Source: Leptasterias polaris
Lineage: Eukaryota; Echinodermata; Asteroidea; Forcipulatida; Asteriidae
Assembly: GCA_037783415.1 (NCBI GenBank)
Contig: JAZGTN010000003.1
Location: 4,068,501 to 4,132,500, forward strand
Reading direction: 5' to 3'
Length of the DNA: 64,000 bases
The position numbers were made by a program, and so were the translations under genes. The notes under the pieces were generated by a model that was not told the DNA's origin, did not search any database, and saw only the letters and a list, made by a program, of their open reading frames with translations. Shown here piece after piece: positions 45,270-57,200 of this stretch; positions within the stretch are counted from its first letter, which is position 1, and each line of letters starts with the position of its first letter.

Positions 45270-46635
45270 TATCTAATATCAAAGTTTCTGATTATCACAG
45301 CGCAATACAAGGAACAGTAATTTGAATTTTAAAAATCCATAGATTTATTGAGTTCAATCGACAATATTTTTTCTACAACCATATTAAAGAGAATGGAACA
45401 ATTAACCAACCTAATAATTTTGAGTTTTACTAACCTGCCTCGATTAAAAAATTATAATTGAGTACCATCTTTCAACAAAAGCCATTTTCAAGGAAGAACA
45501 TTTTGTTGTGCTTAATACTATAGTTACTTTTAAAAAATTGAATTACTGTTTTCTTTGTTTTTTAACTACCTCTCTATTAGCAATCTATTCTCAAACTCTC
45601 ACAGTCTTTTTGTCTAATTTGGCTTTTTTGTTGCTTTTTCTTTCATGTTTTTTTTTTTTTTTTTTTTTTTGTAAGGACCGAAGTCTTACATTTTTGGGGG
45701 ACTATCCTTGAATACTTTTGTGCAATTTTCTCATGTTTTATGCTTTCATTTATTTATTTCCTTTCATATTCTCCTGTTATTTAAATTGAATTTTGCCATG
45801 TTTCTTGCTGTATTTTATCCAAACTATAAACTTAGAAATTAGATTTGTGTGAAAGTGTGACTATCAGTAGATTTTAAGTTCATTTGTATAGTTGGCATTT
45901 AATGTCGGGTCATACGTTGGTAATGGCCCCGAAAAGAAACTCTGTGAACTCCTCTATCTGAAAGCCGACTTGGTTTAATAATGGTTGTAAGCATCCTGTG
46001 AAATTATTTTGTCTGAAGTGCCCCTGTTGACTAGAAATTAATAAAAATATGTCAACAAATGATGTACAGAGATCACCTGCAGGCAATTTTCAGGATTATC
46101 TGTGGTGTCCGATTGAATTCTGCCCGCTATACGGCTAGTGCGGTTGGTACTCGCTGTCACCTCACTAAAATATGGATTGAATGCTGCCCGCTATACGGCT
46201 GTATTTAACTGAACATTTTATTGAATCTTTCTTGAAAATTTTACCGATAATCAGCATTGCGTTCACAAAAACCAGACAATGATCCTAACTTTAACATTAA
46301 CATTCTTGTGTGGCTGTGTTTTATACATTTATAAACAATACACAAAGCTAAATTGTATGTTTTTAGGGTCAAAATTATCAAAGCTACACAGGGCAAAATT
46401 TTTTTAACTTAATTTTTGTTATTTTCTTGTTTCATTTTGTTAAGTTTGGTTTTCTGATATAAAAAGTCGCATCCCCTTAAGGTGATCCCCTGGCTGCCGC
46501 TTCCCAGGTTTCATTGTATACTTGGGTATGGTCCCTGGCTACACCGCAGTTTACGGTTGAATGGCTTCTGACTGGCACCCCCCCCCCCCAACAAAGTTAT
46601 TGACAAAATAGGGAGAAAGCCAACATAGGGCTACA
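45270..46635. other. Intergenic, no gene recognised
   Basis: Poly-T at about 45649-45670. The segment GATTGAATTCTGCCCGCTAT then ACGGCT occurs twice (46112 and 46174). Nothing coding seen. Confidence 0.4.
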
Positions 46636-46708
46636 TGTAGATAGCTCAGTTGGTAGAGCGCCGGCACGTTAATCCGGAGGTCGTTGGTTTAAATCCCGCT
46701 CTAGTCAA
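46636..46708 (+). repeat. tRNA-like sequence (tRNA pseudogene or SINE head)
   Basis: TAGCTCAGTTGGTAGAGCGC matches a D-arm/A box, GGTCGTTGGTTTAAATCC a degraded B box, and the loop would hold GTT (Asn). The base before the anticodon is C instead of T, and acceptor pairing is only partial, so a functional tRNA is unlikely. Confidence 0.55.
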
Positions 46709-47750
46709 TTTTTCTTTGTTCAACCCAAAATCATTTAAAATTTACCCAGTCAGTTTCCCTTGTGGTTTATTATTTGATACGATACATTAAAAAAAAAGAG
46801 AGAGAAACAAAAGGGAACAAACACATGGGAGTACCTCAATGGGAATAGCATTTAAGAGATATTTAGATTTTACAATATGCTGCTCTCCCTAAGACAATTA
46901 TGTGAAAAAGGAAATTTGAATGCTTTTTGCTCTTTGAGATTGCCTGGAACTGGTTGTCTGTAAATGGCCTACCATGTGACATCAGACTAAAAAAAAATTA
47001 CAGTGTATTTAGGGCTTTTTTGTTGAATACAAAAACAAAACAACTTTTCAGGCAGCTTGGAAATGCCCAATTTGCTAGTCACTCAAAAGGATTGTCAACT
47101 GAGACGTTGTCTTTAAAAGGCCTTGTAGTTCACGGGCAACAGAATCAATCGCCTCCACACCCCGTGCCCTTGGTGCCCCTTGAAGTGGTCCAGTAGAAGT
47201 GGGATTTCCCTCAGTCCTAGAGGTGCCCTTTCAGAGGGAAAAAATATCTTGCCCGTGCAAGAAGAAAGTTACCGTTTGAAATGTGAATGTTCTTAACATT
47301 TATTTTTTGAATGATCAATTGAAATTCGCTGTCTGTAAATTCTGTCTGTCTACCATTCTGGCAGGGCTCCTAAGGGTTTTTACAGGAATAATCTTGTTGC
47401 CTTCAACAAACCAAAAAGCACAAGTGAAAAACAAAACTTACAGAACTATTCAAGAATTGAGCTTTCACTTTTACTTCCCCTGGTTTTTTGTCCCTAACAT
47501 TTCTCTTGTTTTATTTTGTTTACTTTTGTTTTCGATCATTTGTATTGTCATTTTTATTGTTTTGAGTGTGGAGAGAATTGTTCTTAATGCAATGCACATT
47601 TTCTTTAATGTTTCATTAACTGCTCAAGTAAATTTTGCTTATTTTTAGTTTCAATCTACAAAAATACCATAGATTGCTTCTTATCACCCAGGTGTATAAA
47701 TGCTGGACCTGTGGCCTGTGGTTATAATTATCATATTGATGGTAGGGGAA

Positions 47751-47924
47751 TAGACCATGACGTCAATTGAGTAGGGCGCCCTCAACTAGAGGTCCAAAGG
47801 ACATTGTTCATTGGCCAGTCCTGTGCGCCGCGCGTACAGATCTGTGCGTTTTCCATTGTTTCATCATCAGTTTACCGCTAAGATGGCGGCTGGATGACGT
47901 CAATACATCAGTGCATAAGGTCTA
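47751..47924. repeat. MITE-like element with TGACGTCA, inverted relative to 19253-19425
   Basis: Ends TAGACCATGACGTCA and TGACGTCAATAC...ATAAGGTCTA. It lies about 115 bp before the Hv1 start codon, that is, in its promoter or 5' UTR region. Confidence 0.82.
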
Positions 47925-48039
47925 TATACACATAGAGAAAGGAACTTTTTCTATGATATACAGTGTTATCTAGCGCTGCAAAATATCACAAAAGCTGTAA
48001 GAGTACACTGTTTTCGTCACTGTAGGGAACGGTACCAAG

Positions 48040-48285
48040 ATGGGTCTCTTCAACAAAGCAGACGACGAGAAAAAGATTGTCACCAACGAACAGACTCATG
48101 AGAATGGTGTGGAGTCACATGACCCGGACGACCCAGACTACCACGAGGCTCCGATGACTTGCCGAGATAAACTACGAGAGTTGCTGCACACTCAGAAGTT
48201 TCAGATCATCGTTATCATCCTGGTCGTCGTGGATTGTTTCTTGGTTGTTGGAGAGTTGATTCTTGACTACGAGGCATTAGCCGCT
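48040..48285 (+). CDS. HVCN1: Hv1 exon 1 (N-terminus and S1)
   Basis: 82 codons from ATGGGTCTC to a GTGAGT donor, phase 0. ATG context ACCAAGATGG is favourable. TCACTGTAG just upstream (about 48024) could be the acceptor of a 5' UTR intron. Confidence 0.93.
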
Positions 48286-51200
48286 GTGAGTGTTTAAAAT
48301 GTCATAGTTCTAAAAGTGTACGAAAGTTTGGTTGATTTATAAGTGTATACACAGTTAAATCTGTTTTTTGAACTTGGCCTACATGTAATTTCATAAAGCA
48401 CCAAAATTAGGTAAACACAAACAATTATGCTTAAAGGCACTGGACACGTTTGGTAAATACACAAAATATATATTAGCATGAAAACTTACTTGGTAACGAG
48501 CAATGGGGAGAGCTGTTGATAGTATAAAACATTGTGAGAAACGACTCCCTCTGAAGTAACGTAGTTTTTGAGAAAGAGGTAATTTCTCACTAAAATATTA
48601 AAAGACTTCAGGCCTGAAACATTTTATTGGCATCTGAAAGCACACAAATCTGTGCAACAAGGGTTATTTTTTCTTTCATTATTTTCTTGCAACTTCGATG
48701 ACCAATTCAGCCCAAATTTTCACAGGTTTGCTATTTTATGCATATGTTGGAATACACCAAGAGACAATACTGATCTTTGACAATTACCAAAGGTGTCCAG
48801 TGCCTTTAACTAAAAATGGTTTTTATTATTATTTTTGTTTATGTGCTGAATAAATAATAATAACAATTGTAACTCTGCCGATTGAGAGAGCTCATCGCAG
48901 CCCAATGGGTAAGAAAGCTAGGATGAAGGCCGACCATCGCGGTACTCCACGGCCCATACATGTGAAATTCCTAAGATATGGTGACAGAGATGAAGTCCTC
49001 CGATCGGCCCCGAGATTTCTCAAGGACAATCGGTATGAAGGAAGTCGAGTTTTTATAACTGATGATGTGTCGGAGACTGTCCGAAATGACAGAAAGAAAC
49101 TGATCCAAATAAGAAACACCATGCGTAAAGATGGAAATTTTGCCCTGATTCCGTGGACAGCTCCAGCTTGCCTTCTAACAAAGTTACCAGATGGAACTCT
49201 CAAATCGTATTCGGTGGACACCATTGGGACTTTAACAAGTGGCGGAAAAGGCAGAGGAAGTAAGTAGGAGAAGTCTGTTCTTTCTCCAACCCGTCTCTGC
49301 AGATTGCGCAGTTTTTTACTGCGAGTTGATTGTCATCGGACTTTTCTCTCCATGTTAACTCATCCCCCTTTTCGGAGGTGGACAGTGTGTTTTTTTTTGT
49401 TGATAATGAGAAAAGTTCTATACGACTCGAATTTTGTTCTGTGTTTTTTGGTTGTGTTTTTTTTTTGTAATAAGCACTCAACCTGTCTGTACAAATTTGT
49501 TTGTAAACATAACCGTAACTATCTGCCATTTATTTATTCCCTGGGCCCATCAAATTAGTTTTTTCTTTATTTGATACTTCTTTTAACCAGTACATAATAT
49601 ATGAGTGTGAAACTTAAAATAGTGTCCCTGAATGTGAGGGGTCTTTGTAATTTTAAGAAGAGAAGGAGTATTTTTAATTGGTGCAGAAGATCTGGAGAAG
49701 ACATTTGTTTTCTTCAGGAAACCCATAGTGTCAAACAAAATGAAAGGCAATGGCAACATGAATGGGGAGGGACAATTTTCTTTTCTCACGGTAGTAGCAA
49801 TAGCAGAGGTGTGGCTATTGTATTTCGTAATGGTAAAGGCATTGATGTGACCAAGGTGTTTAGGGATGACAGAGGTAGAATTCTGATTATTGATGTTGTG
49901 AAAGCTGAAAAGGATTTTTCGCTGATTAATATCTATGCTCCCAATACAGAACAGTGTCAATCTTGTTTTTATACCGACTTGAAACAATTGTTCCTTGAAA
50001 GAAATTTTGAAAACAGAGACAACATTATTTTAGGTGGTGATTTCAATTGCATTTTAAATATTGATATTGACAAAAAGGGTGGTACAGACAAACCCAAAGA
50101 GTGTATTATTAATAAAATTAATGATGTCATTGATTTGTTTGACTTGATAGACATTTGGAGATATAAAAATCCCAATGAGAATAGATTTACTTGGAGACAA
50201 CGGAACCCTTTGATTCAATGTAGGCTGGACTACTTTTTGATTTCTCATAACTTAATTGATAGTGTTACTCGCACAGAAATTTCTCCTGGTATTAGAACTG
50301 ATCATTCTGCCATTTCACTTGTCATTAGCCTGTATGAAGACCTTGGTAAAGGTCCTGGCCACTGGAAATTTAATAATTCGTATTTAAATGATGTTGAATA
50401 TGTTACAGAGATGGGAAAGAAATTAATACAGTGGACCAGTGAACCTACAATCACAGATGTTCAAGTGAAATGGGAATTTGTTAAATATAAAGCAAGGCTC
50501 TACACCATAGACTATGCCAAAAAGAAGAGCAAAAAGAAAAGGGACAGAAAGGCTGATCTGACCAGTAAGCTGAATCACTTAGAAAAAAAACTCGCCAATA
50601 ATCCAGAACAAGTTACGCTCCATGAGATTGATAAGGTTAAACTTGATATTGAGGTTCTTGACTCTAAAGTTGTGGATGGTATTATTGTCCGGGCAAGAAT
50701 CCGGTGGTCTGAAAAGGGTGAGAAGAGTAATAAATATTTTCTTAATATGGAGAAAAGGAACAGCAAAAGGAAACATTGCAGGCGTATAGTTACTGAGCAA
50801 GGTCAAGTGATTACAAATCAATTGGATATTTCTAATCTTCAGAGAGATTTTTACCAAAACATTTACAAGTCAAAAATGGACTCTTGCGGTCTACAAGAAA
50901 ATAGGTTTTTCAAATGTAAAAATATGCCTATCCTTAATGATGAAGACAGAGGTACATGCGAAGGTGAAATCTCTCTTGGAGAATATTTTAATGCCCTTAA
51001 CAAGATGTCTAAGAATAAAAGTCCCGGTAATGACGGTCTGTCCAGTGAATGGTATTTGTGTTTTTGGAACTTCATTGGAAAATTTCTGGCTATTGTTCTA
51101 AATACTGGTCTTAATAAAGGGGAAATGTCCTATTCTCAAAGACAGGCAGTCATTACTCTCATTGAAAAAGATGGCAAGGATAAGTGTAAACTTAAAAACT

Positions 51201-54200
51201 GGAGACCTATTTCCTTATTAAATGTAGATTATAAAATGGTTTCCAAAGCACTCACATCTAGGCTTTGTAAAGTGATTTCGGGCCTCATTCATAGTGATCA
51301 AAATGGCTTTGTGAAAGGTAGATATATAGGGGAATCTGTTAGAACTATCTCAGATGTGATGGAATTTACTAAACTTACTAATATTGGAGGTATTCTGGTT
51401 TTTTTAGACTTTGAAAAGGCTTTCGATAGTCTGGAATGGAATTTTGTTCTAACAACGATGGAGAAAATGAATTTTGGCCCGCAGTTTATAAGTAATGTGA
51501 AAGCTCTTTACTCCAACATTAGCAGTTGTGTTATGAATAATGGCTTAAGTTCAGCGTACTTTTCCGTTGGAAGAGGAGTGAGACAAGGAGACCCACTCAG
51601 CCCATACTTGTTTATTTTGGCTTTAGAGGTCCTTTCCTGCACCATTAGGGAAGATGCAAATATTAAGGGTGTTTTTGTTAATGGTAGAGAAATTAAAATT
51701 ATTCAGTATGCTGATGATACTAGTTGTGTTTTGGCAGATGAACAATCTGCTAAAAATCTGTTCAAGCCTTAAACTCAATGTAAACAAGTCTCAAGCTTTG
51801 TGGCTAGGTTCTGATCGCCACTGTAATTTAAAGCCTTTTAATGTTGAATGGCCAAACATTCCAGTTAAAGCACTGGTATGATGTCATAGCTGCAGAGAAA
51901 GTAAACTTTGAACATAGACTTAAGCACCTTAAAACTATTCTTAATGTCTGGAGAGGAAGGTGTTTAACCCTTTCTGGTAAGATCCTTTTGATTAAAACCT
52001 TTGCATTGTCACAATTTGTATACTTGGCATCTTGTATCCACATGCCATGTCAGGTAGTTAAGCAGATTGAATCCATTGTGTATGATTTTCTGTGGAATGG
52101 GGGCAAAGGTATGGTTAAGAGATCTACAATTGTAGGAGATATTGAAGAAGGCGGTTTAAAAATGGTAGATGTTAAGTCTATGTTCAAAGCTTTACGTGTA
52201 AAATGGACTCAGAGATATAACAACATTAATCAAGCAGCTTGGAAGTCCATGTTGAGTTTTTTCATTACTCCTTACGGGGGGAGATCTTTTGTTTCATTGT
52301 AATGTAAATTGTGCCCAAGTGAAAGAATGGAAGAATATTCCTAGGTTTTACAAGGATGTGTTTAATTCTTATTTCGATTTAATGCAACATGATAACGTTG
52401 GGGTTTACTCACAGTGCGTCTGGCATAACCAGCGAGTTCGCATTAATAACAAACCCTGTTTTTATGAAGGTTTTTACTCTAAAGGTATTATGCTGGTCAG
52501 TGATCTGTTCCTTGAAGATGGAAGGATTGTTCCATTTGATAATTGGGTAGACAAAGGGCTGTCAACAAATCTTTTTTTGAAATGGAGAGGGCTTATTTCA
52601 GCTGTCCCTCGGGTATGGCAACAAACTCTGAGAGAGGGCTTTAAAAGGGAAATATGCAACGCCCATGGTCTTTCTGGGCTTGTTAATGGAACAAACCTTG
52701 CAGGTAACTTAAGAGCAAATCCTTCAACAAAAGAGATTCGTAAAATGTTTACTTCTAGGATATTCATTCATCCAACTGCTCAGACCAAATTTAATCAGGA
52801 GTTCGGTATTTTGAAGGATGAATGGAAAAACATATATTACCTGCCCTATCGGTGTAGTATGGAAGTCAGTACGAGAATTTTTCAATATAAAATTAATATG
52901 GATTGTTTAATGACTAATGTTAGATTATCTAAGATGAAAATCATTAATAGCGATGCTTGCTCCTTTTGCTCTAAGTTTCCAGAGACAATGAAACATTTAT
53001 TTTTTGATTGTAAATATACGCAGCCTATTTGGAAACAGTTTGAGAATTGGTGGAAAGGTTTGTCGCATGAGGAAATAACTTTAAGTTTTAAATCCATTCT
53101 GTTTGGTCAAAACACTGACCAGCCAGACCTTTTATTTAACCTTTGCATTTTATTGACAAAGAAGATGATATTTAGAAGTAGGTTTAATCAACAAAGGCCA
53201 AATTTTCATTCTTTTGTTAATTTAGTAAAATTTAACTATGAATTAGAAAGAAAGATTGCGACTGGCTCAAACACAATGCATAAGTTTATCACAAAGTGGA
53301 GGTTTACAGTTTAATTAATTATTAATTGTTTCTTGATAAGGTTTCTATGTTTTGTCCTCTATTTTTGTTTTGTGTGTTCGTGGTTTGTTGTGAGTGCATA
53401 TTTGTATGAAATAAAAAAAAAAGTGCTTTGCACTTTAAAAAAACTATAAAAAAAACAAAAAAAAAACTCTTACACCATCATATCCAAGTGATAGCCAAAT
53501 GCATAATACATCACGGAGGCAACAGAAACAATTGCCTTCATGCCCCTGTTCATTGCCTCGGTGCCCTTTGAAATGTTCCTTTACGAAGGAAAAAACAGCC
53601 TAGCCCTTACAAGAACAAAAATTATCCGGCATGAGAACCACGTATAATTAACAAACTGTTAAAAAATGAATGAGTTTTTGGAGTATTGGTTTTCATATTG
53701 CAGGCCAAAGGATGCAACCTTGAAGGTGGGAACAGTTCCGAGAGTGAATATTACTCTCCCTACTCCAACACTTACAAGAATGACACAGATGATCCTGTAA
53801 TCGATGAGGAACATGTAGAAGAGGAAGAGCATGAGGAGTCACCGACTATGATTGCGGCTGAGGTTTTCCACATCATGAGTCTGGTCATCCTGAGTGTCTT
53901 CATGATTGAGCTCGGGCTTAAGATGTATGCGCTCGGGGCAAAGTTCTTTCACAGCAAACTGGAGGTGAATAATATTTGTGTGTTTAGTTTTGCTTTGAGC
54001 TTAGTTTTGGATGAGTTTGTCAAGCTTTCATTTTAAAGGTATTGTGAGTAAAACCTCTTTAACTTTCTTGATCAAAAACATGTTATGGAACTCTCAAGTC
54101 ATCAGGTTTCACTTTCTTTGACGGTGGGACATAAAATAAAACCTTATGTCCACATCAAACAAGGAAAAAGGCTTGCCTCTTTGAAACCATTAACAGTTTA

Positions 54201-57200
54201 AAACCCTTAAAACAACTGATTAGGTGATGTATGCAAAGCAAACATAGGGTCCTTATAAATTGGGTCACATTTACAGGATGGACGCACTCACTTCCTTGTT
54301 GGTGTACTTTTTTTCTTTATAAACATTACGTAGGTATCTTTTTTTGGTCGTGTTTTTAGCAAGAACGGTCAGTTAGTTGAAAGCAGACAACTTCAGGCTC
54401 ATTTTGTGCTGAAACTTGACATTCACATATTGAAAAGGAAAGTGCCCTTTCCCAGAATATTTTGAAACCCATTGAAAAATGTGCGTGTGAAATACATGTA
54501 AAAAGCAAGCAGATGGCTCTTGTCATTTCTGGGTATAAGCACTTTTTTTTTTTTTTTCAATTAAAGATTTTGTTGCGTCTTACAGTTGGTGTACATATTT
54601 GATTTGTAAACATTATCTACATGTAGGTACCTTTTGTTTGATTTTTTCAGCAAAATTGGTTAGTTAGTCAAGATGCTAATCTTTTTCAGGGACTAGCCAG
54701 GGAGACCATTTAGCTTGTCATTTCACCGGTCCCTGGTTTTTTCCCTGGTCCATATTCTAAGGCTTCTTTTTAAAAACTGCCTGGGATTAACCAGCCAGCT
54801 GGACTAGTTGGGACAGAAATTCAGCCACATTTCATGCTGCACGACCTTTAAATGTTGGACATAAAAGGAAAGGGGCTTTTTCTTGTCATGGAATACATGT
54901 ATTTCGAAACCATAAAAAAAGGACTTTGATAAAGCCAGGATGTATAAAAAGGAACCAATGCGTTTTATTTGGTCATGACAGGATGGAGGCAAAGTTGTCA
55001 GGGTTGTTAGCTGTCAAATAAAATGTCAAGTCACTTCCTTGTTGGTGTACCTTTTTTTGCTGAGCTTAGCTACCTTTTGGCCTTTGTTTCAATGACAGAT
55101 TAAAGGACACGGCAAAATGGGCCTTCTGCCGTGTCTGAATAATAACAAGGCGTTCTTGTTTGTTTGTTTGTTTGTTTGTTTGTGAACAACATTAAAGACC
55201 CCAAATGAACAAACAAATAAATAATGGTAACAAAGTCCTGTTTTATGTTTTGATATCTGCAATGTATCTAGATCTTTATATATCTTTAAATCAATTTTTC
55301 TATTTATTTAGTTATATATTTATTTATTTATTTTCTTATATTTAAAGGCCCTGTACACTATTGGTAAGATCGAAAAACACAAATGTTCACAGATTCACAC
55401 ATAACTTACATGATTTAAAGTAAATAATGGTAGAAAGGGTTCCTTAAAATATTTCTGCCTAAAATGCTATCGTTTCTGAGAAATGAGTAAAACAATAGTT
55501 TTTATCGCGCGCGATAATAAACTCCATGTTTGAAAAACAGAAAACACATAAGGTCTCTTTTCACTATTTTCTCGTGACCTCGATGACCAATTGAGCTCAA
55601 ATTTTCACAGGTTTGTTATTTCATGTACCGGTATGTGGTTGATTACACAAAACATGAACACTGTCTGTGATTATTTTGTCAGCTCTGCCAATCCTGTATA
55701 ATACCTTTAACCAGGCTAGTTTTCAATGATCTGTTCTCCCTGGTGGCCCTGGATACATACAATAAAAATATGGATAAAATATAAAAGCAGCTAAAAATTA
55801 TCTAAGGGAACACAGAGAGTTTTTAGAAGTGTATAATGAGGCATAATACTAAAAACAAAAACAGCACACCCATTCAAATAAGAAGTCTAATTATTTAATA
55901 CCATTTTACCCCAAAGTTTTCTTTAGTACTGTCAGAGTAAGATGGAATACTGATGATTAAACATAGACACAAATCGTGATTTATTTATTTTGCTATAACG
56001 TATTTGATTGAAAAGTGATTATTTAACAGACAAATATTGGAAACAAATCAGTTGTTTTTTATTGTCAATTTTTTTTTAAATCTTGTATATTTGGTTTCCT
56101 AAGGTTTTTGATGGAAGAGTGATGATTTTAAAAACACATGAGTATCGGACACAAATCATGACTTATTTAATTGTCACATTGTTTTTTCTTGTTGCTGAGG
56201 TTTTGCTATATGTGTTTGATTGATTAGTGATGATCAAACACACAAATATCGCACACAAATCATTGTTTATTTTATTGTCACCTTTTTTCTTTTTCTTGCT
56301 AAGGTTTTTGATGGAATAGTGATTGTGGTATCCTTCATACTTGACATTTTCACCTTGATCTTCGCCGAACAGTTTGCTGTTTTGGACCTCATTGTTATTC
56401 TACGTTTGTGGCGTATCGTACGCATCGTTAACGGTGAGTTGCAGTGGACATGAATTGATTTCATCCCGCAAAAATTTCATGATGTATCCATAAATGTTGA
56501 GTGCTTTGGTCAGTTACAGTGTGCCCAGTTTATATGTTGTTGTTGCTAGATTGATGACTTAAAGGGTCTGTATACAGTTGGTAATTACTCTTAAAATTAA
56601 TGGCAATAAAAAGTTACTTGGTTAGAAGTGCAGCAGCTTTCGATAGTATAAAGCATTTTGAGAATCATTTCACCTGGAAGTAATGTGGTTATAGAAAGAG
56701 ATGTTCTTATGCCCCAAAATTTTAATCTGTCAGAAACGTTTATCAGATTGTGTATTCCTATGGGGATTATTCTTCCTGCGTGGACATATTTCGCTCCGTT
56801 TTTTTGGCGATATCTCAAAAACGCGACCACCTTTTGAAGTTAAATTTTCACAGGTTAGTTTTGTTGTATATATCTACATTTATATAGGATTAAAACAATC
56901 GAACGGTTCCAAAAACCAAAGTTATACCTGGCCTTTAAATCCTAGTCTGGCTTGTAGAAAGACACCTAATAAAAGGAATTGGTGCAAGAGTTCTAGCTCT
57001 CCACCTTCACATCAGTACCAGAGATCTAGAATTTATTTTTTGCTGACTTCATATTGTATAATGCACCTCAAGGTAAAAGTGACTGAATAATTATTAATCA
57101 ATTTTGGGGTGAATGATAAAAAGTAGACCAGGGTTTGAACCTGAGACCTCCGGGTTCACGTGCCAGTGCTCTTCCAACTATGCTAGTCCTATGTTGGCCG

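Larger units (their letters stand above)
48870..53468 (+). mobile_element. L1-type non-LTR retrotransposon, 5'-truncated, frameshifted
   Basis: In Hv1 intron 1, same strand as the gene. Contains the C-terminal part of ORF1, then ORF2 with AP-endonuclease, reverse transcriptase and a Cys/His-containing C-terminus, then an A-rich tail (about 53410-53468). ORF2 is broken at three places, so this copy is inactive. The 5' end is ragged at ORF1, as expected from incomplete reverse transcription. Confidence 0.9.

Noticed and set aside
46636..46708. Functional tRNA-Asn gene
   Set aside because: Conserved T before the anticodon is C, the B box is degraded and acceptor pairing is incomplete; better read as a pseudogene or SINE head.
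48905..49267. Stand-alone 120-aa gene
   Set aside because: The frame and the ERAHR motif extend upstream of the Met and the L1 ORF2 follows; it is the tail of L1 ORF1.
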